Source: JBBQZO01 sp038207625 (GTDB taxonomy: Bacteria; Pseudomonadota; Gammaproteobacteria; Burkholderiales; Burkholderiaceae_D). From it: a stretch of 64,000 nt of DNA. Numbering within the stretch: the first letter of the stretch is position 1; each line of letters begins with the position of its first letter. The notes under the pieces are model-generated. The model worked only from the letters and a program-made list of their open reading frames with translations. It was not told the origin of the DNA and searched no databases. The translations under genes were made by a program, and so were the position numbers. The stretch is taken from contig JBBQZO010000005.1 of assembly GCA_038207625.1 (NCBI GenBank), positions 124,001-188,000 on the forward strand, read 5' to 3'. Below are positions 1-8,900 of this stretch, in pieces.

Positions 1-1144
1 GCACATGGAACTGGTCGAAGGCAACACCGTCGACGTGAAGGTCGCGGCCAAGGGCGGCGGCTCGGAAAACAAGACCAAGTTCGTCATGCTCAACCCGTCC
101 GATTCGCTGGTCGACTGGGTCATGAAAACGGTGCCGCTGATGGGCGCCGGCTGGTGCCCGCCCGGCATGCTGGGGATCGGCATCGGCGGCACCGCCGAGA
201 AGGCGATGCTGATGGCCAAGGAAGTGCTGATGGACGACATCGACATGTACGAACTGAAAGCGCGCGGCCCGAAAAACAAGACCGAAGAGCTGCGCATCGA
301 ACTGTGCGACAAGGTCAATGCGCTGGGCATCGGCGCGCAGGGTCTGGGCGGCCTGACCACGGTGCTGGACGTCAAAATTATGATGTACCCGACCCACGCC
401 GCATCCAAACCGGTGGCGATGATCCCCAACTGCGCCGCCACCCGCCACGCGCACTTTGTGCTCGACGGCTCGGGCGCGGCCTACATCGAACCGCCGGCGC
501 TGTCCACCTGGCCGGACGTGCACTGGACGCCGGACACGGAAAAATCGCGTCGGGTCGACCTGAACACGCTGACCAAGGAAGAAGTGGCCTCGTGGACGCC
601 GGGCCAGACGCTGCTGTTGAACGGCAAAATGCTGACCGGGCGCGACGCCGCGCACAAGCGCATCGCCGACATGCTGGCCAAGGGCGAAACGCTGCCGGTG
701 GACTTCACCAACCGCGTCATCTACTACGTCGGCCCGGTCGACCCGGTGCGCGACGAAGCGGTCGGCCCGGCCGGCCCGACGACGGCCACGCGGATGGACA
801 AGTTCACCGACATGATGCTGGAAAAAACCGGCCTGATCTCGATGATCGGCAAGGCTGAACGGGGCCCCGAGGCGATCGCCTCGATCAAGGCGCACAAGTC
901 GGCCTACCTGATGGCCGTGGGCGGCGCCGCCTATCTGGTGTCGAAAGCGATCAAGACGGCCACCGTAGTTGGCTTTGCCGACCTGGGCATGGAAGCGATC
1001 TACGAGTTTGATGTGACCGACATGCCAGTGACCGTCGCGGTCGATTCAAACGGCACGTCGGTGCACAACACCGGCCCGAAAGAGTGGAAGGCCAAAATCG
1101 AAACGCTGAGCACCATCAGCCAGATCCCCGTGGTCTCCGCCTGA
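1..1144 (+). CDS. fumA: Class I fumarate hydratase, C-terminal part (5' end outside the window)
   Basis: Fe-S-dependent fumarase of the TCA cycle, converting fumarate to malate. The frame is already open at the window edge, so the N-terminus is missing; about 380 residues remain. Seen: the GAGWCPPG-type cysteine region, the GIGIGGTAEKAM loop and a C-terminal beta-domain running from NGKMLTGRDAAHKRI to VYYVGPVDP-like and GPTTATRMD sequences, in the order typical of one-polypeptide class I fumarases, where the beta part binds the substrate carboxylates. It stops 85 bp before murI on the same strand. Family assignment is secure; whether the symbol should be fumA or fumB cannot be told here. Confidence 0.9.
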   Translation, partial: HMELVEGNTVDVKVAAKGGGSENKTKFVMLNPSDSLVDWVMKTVPLMGAGWCPPGMLGIGIGGTAEKAMLMAKEVLMDDIDMYELKARGPKNKTEELRIELCDKVNALGIGAQGLGGLTTVLDVKIMMYPTHAASKPVAMIPNCAATRHAHFVLDGSGAAYIEPPALSTWPDVHWTPDTEKSRRVDLNTLTKEEVASWTPGQTLLLNGKMLTGRDAAHKRIADMLAKGETLPVDFTNRVIYYVGPVDPVRDEAVGPAGPTTATRMDKFTDMMLEKTGLISMIGKAERGPEAIASIKAHKSAYLMAVGGAAYLVSKAIKTATVVGFADLGMEAIYEFDVTDMPVTVAVDSNGTSVHNTGPKEWKAKIETLSTISQIPVVSA

Positions 1145-1228
1145 TCGCCGGGCCGGGGTGCACCATCCCGGCCATCGCGGTGCCGCGCACGCGCGCAGCA
1201 CCGCGCCCCGTCCTTTGCCAAACACACC

Positions 1229-2095
1229 ATGACCCAGCCTGCATCCCCTGCCCTGCCAGCCGACGCGCCGATCGCCGTGTTCGATTCCGGCGTGGGCGGC
1301 TTGTCGGTGTTGCGCCACATCCACGCGCAACTGCCGCACGAACACCTGATTTATTTCGCCGACTCCGACTACGCGCCTTACGGAGACCGGCCCGAAGCGG
1401 CCGTCACCGCGCGCGTGCTCGACGTGGCCGAACACTTGGTCGGACGCGGCGTCAAAGCGCTGGTGGTGGCCTGCAACACCGCCACCGTGGCGGCCATCAA
1501 GGCGCTGCGCGCGCGCTACCCGGACCTGCCGTTGGTGGGCGTCGAGCCGGGCCTGAAACCGGCCGCCGCCGCCAGCCATAGCGGCAAGATCGGCGTGCTG
1601 GCCACCGTCGTCACGCTGTCGGGCGACAAGTTCCTGCAACTGCGCGCCCAGATCAGCGAAGCGAGCGGCGCCGAGTTCTTCCTGCAAGGCTGTCCTGGAT
1701 TAGTCGACCTGATCGAGCTGGGCCAGCTCAATACGCCGGCCGTCGATGCGCTGCTGCAGCGCTACGTCGCACCGTTGCTGGCGCAAGGGGTCGACACGCT
1801 GGTGCTTGGCTGCACCCACTACCCGTTTGTGCAGCCGGCGATCGAGCGCCTGATCGAAGCGACCAGCACGCAACCGATCGTGCTGATCGACACGGGCGAC
1901 GCGGTGGCGCGCCAACTGAGCCGGCTATTGAGCACAGCCAAGCTGCAGCGCGCGCCGTCAAGCACGCCAGCGCAGCTGATCGGCTACGCCAGCGCCGCCC
2001 CGCAAGCGCTGGCACAGGCGTTTTCGACGCTGCTGGCGCTGTCGCCGCCAGTGGAATTACTGCAGATTGAGGGAAAAATAGCGAAAGTCGATTAA
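1229..2095 (+). CDS. murI: Glutamate racemase
   Basis: Cofactor-independent racemase supplying D-glutamate for peptidoglycan. The 288-residue length is normal for the family. Diagnostic motifs: N-terminal AVFDSGVGGLSVLR, catalytic cysteine in VVACNTATVAA (about residue 82), and the second catalytic cysteine in LVLGCTHYPF (about residue 193). The ATG follows a purine-poor leader, so the ribosome site is weak; the first ATG fits the family N-terminus. It lies downstream of the fumarase gene and upstream of tRNA-His, on the host side of the prophage junction. Confidence 0.95.
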   Translation: MTQPASPALPADAPIAVFDSGVGGLSVLRHIHAQLPHEHLIYFADSDYAPYGDRPEAAVTARVLDVAEHLVGRGVKALVVACNTATVAAIKALRARYPDLPLVGVEPGLKPAAAASHSGKIGVLATVVTLSGDKFLQLRAQISEASGAEFFLQGCPGLVDLIELGQLNTPAVDALLQRYVAPLLAQGVDTLVLGCTHYPFVQPAIERLIEATSTQPIVLIDTGDAVARQLSRLLSTAKLQRAPSSTPAQLIGYASAAPQALAQAFSTLLALSPPVELLQIEGKIAKVD

Positions 2096-2110
2096 TCGAT
2101 GCATTTTGAT

Positions 2111-2139
2111 TTGCCAGTTCGCCCAGAAGTTTGTATAAT
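2111..2139 (+). promoter_or_regulatory. Sigma70-type promoter of tRNA-His
   Basis: TTGCCA and a perfect TATAAT are separated by exactly 17 bp. The -10 ends 41 bp before the tRNA. This promoter stays on the host side of the insertion, so the tRNA remains expressible in the lysogen. Confidence 0.8.
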
Positions 2140-2180
2140 CTTGCTCTGCCTCGGAAACATCGGGACAAACGTTGTACAGT

Positions 2181-2257
2181 GGTGGCTGTAGCTCAGTTGG
2201 TAGAGTCCAGGATTGTGATTCCTGTTGTCGTGGGTTCGAGCCCCATCAGCCACCCCA
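2181..2257 (+). tRNA. tRNA-His (GTG anticodon)
   Basis: Complete cloverleaf of 77 nt. It has the extra G at -1 typical of histidine tRNAs, acceptor arms GTGGCTG/CAGCCAC, anticodon loop TTGTGAT in a CAGGA/TCCTG stem, T-arm GTGGG TTCGAGC CCCAT (the last T-stem pair is a G-T wobble) and an encoded CCA end. The prophage attachment core overlaps its 3' half from the anticodon stem onward, and the left copy restores a complete tRNA. Confidence 0.97.
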
Positions 2258-2265
2258 AAGAATGC
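2211..2265 (+). other. attL core (55-bp direct repeat, tRNA 3' half plus 8 bp)
   Basis: Identical over 55 bp to the sequence at the right junction. It covers the anticodon stem to the CCA end of tRNA-His plus eight bases downstream (AAAGAATGC region), then diverges. This is the classic arrangement for tyrosine integrases using a tRNA gene as target. Confidence 0.95.
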
Positions 2266-2312
2266 TTTAGAAACAAAGACTTAGACGTGAAACGCAATTT
2301 CGCATGTTGAAA

Positions 2313-2340
2313 TTTCCAACAGATTCAGGAAGTTTCCAAC
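2313..2340 (+). promoter_or_regulatory. Candidate integrase arm-type sites (left arm)
   Basis: Two copies of TTTCCAAC lie 20 bp apart, 48-68 bp inside the left att core. The same octamer occurs near the right att core at 41587-41594 and inverted at 41641-41648. Repeated short motifs flanking both att sites are what integrase arm-binding sites look like; binding itself is inference. Confidence 0.5.
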
Positions 2341-2354
2341 AACGGCGGCAAAAC

Positions 2355-2379
2355 ATCCACCCTTGAGGTGGATTTTTTT
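2355..2379. terminator. Rho-independent terminator at the left prophage end
   Basis: Stem ATCCACC/GGTGGAT with a 5-nt loop is followed by seven T on the + strand, and is preceded by AAAAC, giving GTTTTG on the minus strand. It can stop transcripts leaving tRNA-His and may also end the leftward lysis operon. Confidence 0.75.
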
Positions 2380-2422
2380 GTTTCTAGCTGCACTCCTCGT
2401 CGGGATGTCGCGCGCGCTCGCA

Positions 2423-2827
2423 CTACTTCGTGGCGCCGTTCAATTTCTCGACCGTGCGCATACCGCCCAGGCCAAGCATACCTGCCAGCAGCGTCATGAG
2501 CGTCCCCATGTCGAGCGACGGGAACGCAATCGGGTGACCGAGCAGCGCCGCCGCCCAGGTCAAGACTGGGCCGATGACGAACTGGATCGCCAGGCCGGCC
2601 GAGCATACCCATCCGACCGATGGGCGCCATCCGGCGACGAAAACGGATGCACTGCCGGCCTCGACCTTGTTCACGTCAAGCTGCCCGGTGATTTGCGCCA
2701 GTTCGCCGGCCTGCTGCATTTTCATCAGCTCGAGCTTGGCGGCCGCTGCTTGCGCCGGGTCCGGCCAGATGCGGTCAATGATTTTCCCGCCGATATCGAG
2801 TGCGGCAGAAACGGGGTCGAGTGCCAT
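2423..2827 (-). CDS. Phage holin, 3-TM family
   Basis: Small membrane protein (134 residues) likely to form the lysis pore that releases endolysin. The start at MALDPVSAAL is chosen because its ATG overlaps the endolysin stop (TGATG), giving translational coupling. Residues about 1-50 form an amphipathic segment rich in Ala/Lys/Gln. Hydrophobic stretches follow around WRPSVGWVCSAGLAIQFVIG and LMTLLAGMLGLGG. This layout matches the 'holin of 3TMs' family found in gene transfer agents and many betaproteobacterial prophages. Last gene of the leftward late operon. Confidence 0.75.
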   Translation of the reverse strand: MALDPVSAALDIGGKIIDRIWPDPAQAAAAKLELMKMQQAGELAQITGQLDVNKVEAGSASVFVAGWRPSVGWVCSAGLAIQFVIGPVLTWAAALLGHPIAFPSLDMGTLMTLLAGMLGLGGMRTVEKLNGATK

Positions 2828-3258
2828 CAGGCGATTCCTTCCGAGTAGCTGGCCCGGCCAGCAGTGAATGTGGCGGTGAGCACCTGGCCACGCGGCACGC
2901 CGGCGCACAGGCCGATGTGTACCCACGTACCCTCGTAGATCAGCTGGTCGAATGCAATGCCGCTCTCGCGAATCAGGAGCGCCAGCGCGCGCGGCGTCAG
3001 ACCTGGCGCCGTGATGTCGGCGGCCAGGCCGCTGACGTGCGCGCTATTCGCTGCGCCGCCGACTGCGCGGTTCAGCGCCGGGCAGCGATAGCCGCTCGAC
3101 ACGGTGATTGGCCCGCCGACGAGCGCACGCACCAGCTCGAGCGTCGCGGCTAGGCGTCCCAGGTTGATGAGCGCGTCGGCGCCCGGCGTGTTGTCGATCC
3201 CCTTGCGAGTCGCGGTCTGCGACGCAACCAGCTCGGCCAGTGTGAAGTGTTCGGTCAT
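2827..3258 (-). CDS. Endolysin, M15-type D-Ala-D-Ala carboxypeptidase-like peptidase
   Basis: Peptidoglycan-cleaving enzyme for host lysis. The peptidase M15_3 pattern is clear: FTLAELVAS at the N-terminus, SSGYRCPALNRAVGG, then SAHVSGLAADI supplying the zinc His and Asp, and WVHIG supplying the last zinc His. The start MTEHFTLAEL is preferred over an ATG nine bases upstream because its ATG overlaps the stop of the preceding small gene (ATGA). 143 residues, no signal peptide, so it depends on the neighbouring holin for export. Confidence 0.9.
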   Translation of the reverse strand: MTEHFTLAELVASQTATRKGIDNTPGADALINLGRLAATLELVRALVGGPITVSSGYRCPALNRAVGGAANSAHVSGLAADITAPGLTPRALALLIRESGIAFDQLIYEGTWVHIGLCAGVPRGQVLTATFTAGRASYSEGIA

Positions 3259-3425
3259 TTGTGCCATCCGTTATTTGTCAAAATCCAATATCCCAGCGCT
3301 GCTACGCCGGCCGATGCCGCGCCGGCCAGTGTCCACTTGCCGAGCGTTGCAAATTGTTTGTCGAGCCATTCGCTGATCGCTTCCTTGATCAACTCCTTTT
3401 TTGCTTCGCTGTCGATCTCTGGCAT
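3255..3425 (-). CDS. Small phage membrane protein, lysis cassette
   Basis: A 56-residue protein starting MPEIDSEAKKELIKEAISEW behind a good AGGAAG ribosome site. A charged amphipathic N-terminal half is followed by one hydrophobic segment (WTLAGAASAGVAALGYWIL) and a short tail. Its stop overlaps the endolysin start by ATGA. Position and topology suggest an accessory holin/antiholin or lysis regulator; this is inference, no family is recognised. Confidence 0.7.
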   Translation of the reverse strand: MPEIDSEAKKELIKEAISEWLDKQFATLGKWTLAGAASAGVAALGYWILTNNGWHK

Positions 3426-3441
3426 AGGCTTCCTTTGGGAA

Positions 3442-3465
3442 AAAAGATGCCCGCGCGCGGCGGGC
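3442..3465 (-). terminator. Rho-independent terminator before the lysis cassette
   Basis: On the minus strand GCCCGC/GCGGGC with a 5-nt GC loop is followed by ATCTTTTTTCCC. It separates the tail genes from the lysis cassette. Confidence 0.65.
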
Positions 3466-3494
3466 TGTTGGGGGGGGGATGGATGGATGGCCGG

Positions 3495-3923
3495 CTATGC
3501 TGCGCGGAGATTCGCCTGTGCGGCCTGGTCGAGAGCGTCGGCGGCGATGAACAGTGCATCAAGTTCCCCCGGCGTCTTGCCAAGCACCGACCCGAGATCG
3601 ATCACGAGCGGGTTATTGCGATGCACGCGCGGCGAGAATTCCCAGTCGGCGCGCGCCAGGTCGCCATCCATTCCGATCAGCCCGGCAAGGTATGCATTGG
3701 CGCCAGCGATCAGCCCGGTCGAAATCAGTACGCGCCGCGCGCTGAGCATTGAAACCGAAGCCGGCACAACTGGCGCCGGAATTGGCGCCGGGGCATGCGA
3801 GAACTCGTGCCCGTCCCATGTATCGCCAATTTGCGCGCCTTCCGGGCTCACCCATGCCTCTGTGAACTCCTCAACTTCGATGAAGCTAGCCACCACGCCG
3901 TTAATAATTTGTGCCGCTCTCAT
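3495..3923 (-). CDS. Hypothetical phage tail-region protein
   Basis: 142 residues; the start MRAAQIINGVVASFIEVEEF gives a compact phage-like protein and lies 10 bp after the upstream stop. The segment AWVSPEGAQIGDTWDGHEFSHAPAPIPAP resembles short proteins often found downstream of tail fibres (fibre-assembly/XkdW-like position). The C-terminal half is alpha-helical with a GELDALFIAADALDQAAQANL stretch. Likely a virion-associated or fibre chaperone protein; function not established. Confidence 0.7.
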   Translation of the reverse strand: MRAAQIINGVVASFIEVEEFTEAWVSPEGAQIGDTWDGHEFSHAPAPIPAPVVPASVSMLSARRVLISTGLIAGANAYLAGLIGMDGDLARADWEFSPRVHRNNPLVIDLGSVLGKTPGELDALFIAADALDQAAQANLRAA

Positions 3924-3933
3924 AGCGCCCCCG

Positions 3934-5058
3934 TTACCAGAAAATACGAATGTAGCCAGCGCCACCAGCGCCACCAGCGCCTGATGTGCCGGTCCGTGTT
4001 GCGCCGCCACCGCCGCCGCCGCTGGCTTGTGCGCCATTGCCGCCGTTTGTGCCAGGGCCAGTACCGCCGCCACCGCCGCCACCGCCGTAGCATATTGGCT
4101 GCGTCAAGCTAGCCGATGCTGCCGATGCGCCTGACGCCCCAATTGCGCCACCGGCGCCACCGGCCGAGGTGTAGCCAGCGCCGCCAGCACCGCCGGCGCC
4201 ACCAGATCCATTGATGCTTCCGCCCGAACCGCCGCCAGCTCCGCCGCCATTTGTAACGGCATTGCCATTACTTCCAGCGGCGGCGGTTGATGAGGCATCA
4301 GCACCACCGCCACCGCCAACGCCGCCGGCCGCTGTCGCATAACCGCCGAAGGAAGATGGTGATCCTGAAGACCCAGCCCCACCTATGCCGGAAACCACCC
4401 CGGCACCACCAGTTCCGCCGGCACCCACCAGAAGAGTGACTGGGGCAGAAAGGTTGAGCACTGTTGTCAACGAACGCGCTCCGGCTTGACCGCCGCCGCC
4501 GCCAATGCCTTGCGTCCCGCTAACCCCAAACCCGCCGCCACCACCACCGCCAGCGCCTGAGACAATTTCAACGACATACTTCGTGACGCCAGATATTGGT
4601 GTGAAAGTGCCGCTGGCAGTAAATGTTTGCGACCCGGATGGCGCCGCAGATATTAGTTGCCAGTTTGTCGGGTCAAGGGATGGATCAACTGCGCCAGCGC
4701 CTGGGATCAGACGCCGATAAGTACGTGCGTCAGATGGGCTGATAGCGTTGGCTCCAAATGCGTATGTGGTACCGCTAACCCACACGGCCACATTTGCCGT
4801 TACCATAGCGGCGTTTGCCGAGCTATTTGCCAGGACCGCTGATGCTGCGGATGCAACGGCAGACGATCCTGCCGCCACGGCCTGGTTAAATGCATCGACA
4901 GCGTTAGCGTAGACGTTCGCCATCGCCGCGCCGAATTCAGTTGGCGCCGTCGTCAACCAGGTGATAAATCCATCGAGGCGCGTTGCGAACGTCGCGCGGT
5001 CGCCGCGCTGGATCGCCGGGGTCGGCGTTGGCGTCATGCTTGGGGGTGTAGTTGCCAT
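3934..5058 (-). CDS. Glycine-rich tail fibre/adhesin-like protein
   Basis: 374 residues. Residues 1-100 are Ala-rich and helical (virion-anchoring part). A middle part around SGSQTFTASGTFTPISGVTKYVVEIVSGAGGGG begins a C-terminal domain of about 220 residues packed with GGAGG, GGGGG and GGSGG clusters separated by short hydrophobic strands, ending AGYIRIFW. This organisation is that of polyglycine-rich tail-tip adhesins such as those of T-even-like phages, where Gly helices form the receptor-binding tip. Start overlaps the upstream stop by a single base. Receptor binding is inference. Confidence 0.75.
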   Translation of the reverse strand: MATTPPSMTPTPTPAIQRGDRATFATRLDGFITWLTTAPTEFGAAMANVYANAVDAFNQAVAAGSSAVASAASAVLANSSANAAMVTANVAVWVSGTTYAFGANAISPSDARTYRRLIPGAGAVDPSLDPTNWQLISAAPSGSQTFTASGTFTPISGVTKYVVEIVSGAGGGGGGGFGVSGTQGIGGGGGQAGARSLTTVLNLSAPVTLLVGAGGTGGAGVVSGIGGAGSSGSPSSFGGYATAAGGVGGGGGADASSTAAAGSNGNAVTNGGGAGGGSGGSINGSGGAGGAGGAGYTSAGGAGGAIGASGASAASASLTQPICYGGGGGGGGTGPGTNGGNGAQASGGGGGGATRTGTSGAGGAGGAGYIRIFW

Positions 5059-5984
5059 TAAATAAGTCCTTGCACGTTGAGGGATAGGGTTGCGTTGATG
5101 TCTTTGTTATAGGTCAACTTGCCGACGCCAAGGCCATACGCATTCATCGCTGCCAGCCGCGGACTATCGGAACAGATGTACACGCATGGCACACCCCGCA
5201 CGGCGGTCAGAACATCGATGACACTATTTGCGTTGGCGATATCGATCAGCGCGCTGACGGTCAGGTCTTTGGCTGCCTTGCCGGGACGGATCGAGGTCTT
5301 CCCGGTGTTCGGATCGGTGATGACCCGAGAGAACGACTGCGGCTCGACCGTCACGCCGGAGAGTGTTTTCCCCAGCGAACGCGAACTGCCAACCGACAGG
5401 ACGCCGCATTTGACAGCGCCAGCGGTACTGGTGAGCGTGACCGTGATCTCGGGGTTGCTGTACTGGTCGATGCCGAGCTTGGCGATGCTTGTCTGCAGCC
5501 GATACGGGTCCCAAAAGAACTCGTCATAATCGCCCGGCATGGAGTCTTCCAGTTCGCCGCTGTAGCTGTAGAACGTGGCGCCGCCTGTCGTTACCTTGGC
5601 GGTGATCGTGATATGGTCGGCCTCGAGTCCGGCAGCAAACAGTGCATTAAATGGCCCCGGGCGCAGTACAACCGTCAGCGGCGACGCATATACCGTTGGC
5701 GTGCTGACCTCGTCGTCGAACATCGCGCGCTGATTTGTAGGATCGACATCGGCCCAGTAGATCCATACCCCGGTGCGGCTGGCCAGCAGCGTCGGGTCGT
5801 GCCCAATGTTTCCGGGCTGGAGACTTTCGTAGATTCGATGGGTGACGGTGCTGATGCACCGCCCCCCAAGTGCATAGGTCGTAGCGGGGTTGTAGACTGC
5901 GTAGTCAGTTTCCGGCGCGGTGCTACTAATGATCATCGCGTCGGTGAGCACGATCGGCACCATGACACTCAGGATGCCGCTCAT
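5058..5984 (-). CDS. Virion tail-tip-region protein, function unknown
   Basis: 308 residues directly after the tape measure, ATGA-overlapping it. The N-terminal part has a segment like carbohydrate-binding modules of phage tails (YNPATTYALGGRCISTVTHRIYESLQPGNIGHDPTLL, then W-x-YW). The centre and C-terminus are beta-rich. Similar short proteins sit downstream of tape measures in D3-like and other siphophages. With no lambda J-like gene visible, it may be part of a simplified tail tip. Confidence 0.7.
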   Translation of the reverse strand: MSGILSVMVPIVLTDAMIISSTAPETDYAVYNPATTYALGGRCISTVTHRIYESLQPGNIGHDPTLLASRTGVWIYWADVDPTNQRAMFDDEVSTPTVYASPLTVVLRPGPFNALFAAGLEADHITITAKVTTGGATFYSYSGELEDSMPGDYDEFFWDPYRLQTSIAKLGIDQYSNPEITVTLTSTAGAVKCGVLSVGSSRSLGKTLSGVTVEPQSFSRVITDPNTGKTSIRPGKAAKDLTVSALIDIANANSVIDVLTAVRGVPCVYICSDSPRLAAMNAYGLGVGKLTYNKDINATLSLNVQGLI

Positions 5985-8900
5985 ACCAGCGACTCCGTCA
6001 ATATCGCTGTCCCGCCCTGGGTGACAAAGCTGAGGGTATCCGACGTTTTCCCCGTATGCCCGGCAATTAAAGCCAGTGCCGCCGCGAGTTGCTCACGCAT
6101 CAGTTTAATCTCCGCTTCTAATTTACTGGTATCGCCATTCAGCACACCATTTAGCTGGCTGGCGGCATAGACCCGACTCGGGTTGATCAAAATTGCCGGA
6201 TCGGGCGTATAGACAAGTGGCGATATACGCGGTACCAATTTCAGATAGGCTGCTAAGGCGTCCGGCAGCGATAGCACTGCCGCCTTGACGTCTAGCAATC
6301 CAGCGACCGATGCATCCGCTGCTGCTAGTTGCAATTGCGCAATCGTCGCCTGGCCATCGCTGGCCATGGCCAGCGCCTCGTTGGCGCGCTGAACCTCGGC
6401 AAACCCGCGCAGGTATTCCAGGTCAGACATGCTTTGCGTCTTCAACAGCTCGAGGTACGCGCTGCCAGTCGCCTGAGCGTTTTCCGGTTTTGCGACATTG
6501 AACTGCTGCTTCAGCAGTGACAGCCGCACATCATCCGAGAACGGCGAGAGTGATCCGACGGCAAGCGATTGCCCGTATGCGCGACTGGCCTTCGCGGCAT
6601 CCTGCTGGTTTGTGATCAGCGCCTTCAATGACGACGAAGTACTGTCGTAGGCAGACGCCAGGTCGGAATGCGACGAGGTAATCAGCTGCTGACGAGCCGC
6701 CTCTGCTGCCTGGGCCGCGGCGTCGGCGCGCTGCTGACGCGCCACATCAGCGGCCGCCGCTGCATCAGCCGCCGTCTTCTGATCCTGCAGCGCGAAATAA
6801 TGCCGCTTCAGCGCCGCAGTCGTTGCGTCCAGCCCGATCAGCTCGTTGGCGCGCTGGTCAGCCAACGGCAGGCCCGCATTGACGAAAGCCGCGATCTGGT
6901 CCTGCACCGACTTATTGGTAGCAGCCAGCGTATTGAGCGCTGCCGTCGCCGTGTCGGCCGCTGCCTTAGAGTCCTGCAGCGCGAAGTAATGCCGCTTCAG
7001 TGCTGCCGTCGTTGCATCCAGCCCAATCAGTTCGTTGGCGCGCTGGTCAGCCAGCGGAAGGCCGGCGTTGACGAAGGCATCGATCTGGTCCTGCACAGTC
7101 TTGTTGGCGGCAGCCAGCGTGGTAAGCGCCGCCGTCGCCGTGTCGGTGGCCGTCTTTGCATCCTGCAGCGCGAAGTAGTGCCGCTTCAGCGCCGCCGTCG
7201 TATCGTCCAGCCCGACTAGCTCGTTGGCACGCTGGTCGGCCAACGGCAGACCGGCATTAACAAAGGCGTCGATCTGGTCCTGTACCGACTTGTTGGCGGC
7301 GGCCAGCGTGTTGAGCGCCGCTGTCGCCGTATCGCTGGCCGTCTTTGAGTCCTGCAGCGCGAAGTAGTGCCGCTTCAGCGCCGCCGTCGTGTCGTCCAGC
7401 CCGATCAGCTCGTTGGCGCGCTGGTCGGCCAGCGGCAGGCCTGCATTGACGAAGGCATCGATCTGGTCCTGCACCGACTTGTTGGCGGCGGCCAGCGTGT
7501 TGAGCGCCGCTGTCGCCGTATCGCTGGCCGTCTTTGAGTCCTGCAGCGCGAAGTAGTGCCGCTTCAGCGCCGCCGTCGTGTCGTCCAGCCCGATTAGCTC
7601 GTTGGCGCGCTGGTCGGCCAGCGGCAAACTGGCCGCGATGAATGCGTCAACCTGGTCCTGTACGGACTTATTGGCGCTGGCCAGCGCGTCGCGCGCGACC
7701 TTTGCCGCTGTATCGGACTGGGCCTGGTCGAACAGAGCTTGATTACCAGGGTCGATCAGATTGCGCTGCTTTTGTACCAGCTGCGCGGGATTCATCGTTG
7801 CAGCGTCGATCTGGTCCTGCAGCCCTTTACGCTCGCCGGCGATATCGGTCAGCGAGCGTACCGACACAGCGACTGCATCGATGGCCGGATGAAGCTGCGC
7901 GAACGCGCCTTCCACACTCATCAAGCCGGCAAAGGTCTTTGCGCCGGCTTCAGTCGCTAACGCGCCACCGTCCTGCAGGCCCAGCACGGCGGCCTTAAAC
8001 TGGTCGCGCGTCGTGAGGGCGGTATCGCCGATATAGCCAAGCGCTGCCAACGAGTCGTTGACCTGCTTGGCCACCGGCGCCATGCGCTCGGCTTCGGTCA
8101 GGAAGTTCTGCGCGAAAAAGGTCGCGCCGCTGGACAGGTTTTGCACGCCTCCGAGCAGGTCGACCAGGCGCTCGCGCGCCGTAATCGATTCGACACCGAC
8201 GGCGCCAAAGCTGGCGCCAATCGACGCCAGCGACGCATCGACGACCATGTAGTCGCCACCGACGCGCTGCAGCGTTGCGCTAGCAGTCTCGGTACCCTTG
8301 GTGAAATCGTTGATACTCGGCAGCACGCGCAAGGCTAGCTCGTCCGACATCTTCGAAAATTCGGCAGTGACTAAAGCGGCATCTTTAGCCTGGTCACCCG
8401 TGAAGGTCAGGTCGATCGAGTGCGAATAGTTCTTGATCGCGGTATCGCCGGTGCCAAGCGTTAACGCCAGCGCCAACATCGTCGCGTTGATGGCCGAGAA
8501 ACCGCCACTCAGCGCCTTCTGTTGTGCGCTGGCGACCGTGCCGGGGACTGTGTAGTCGTTGTCGCCGCTCCAGAATACGTGCGACTTTTCCTTCATATTC
8601 GCGAAGGTCGAGCCGGAGAACGAGTCGCCCGAGAACGACCCACGCAGGCCGGATGATGTGACGACTGCATCATCCCGCTTGCCGATCGAGGCCAGACCTG
8701 CGACGGCAGCGACGGCGATGATTCCCCAGCCAACAGGACCGATGGCAGCCAGGCCTGCAGTGATGCTACTGCCGATCGATCCACCAACGCCGGCCACCGA
8801 GCCAATGCCGGTCGCCGATCCAGCCACCGTCGCCCCCAAGCCAGAAGCCGAGCCGACTAGCGATCCGGTCAGGCCTGAGGCAAAACCGGAAAGTCCTGTC

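Noticed and set aside
4000..4560. GCC/GGC repeats as a trinucleotide microsatellite
   Set aside because: They encode the irregular polyglycine domain and are not perfect tandem repeats.
6785..7690. CRISPR array
   Set aside because: The 189-bp units are in-frame protein repeats within the tape measure gene, with no spacer structure.
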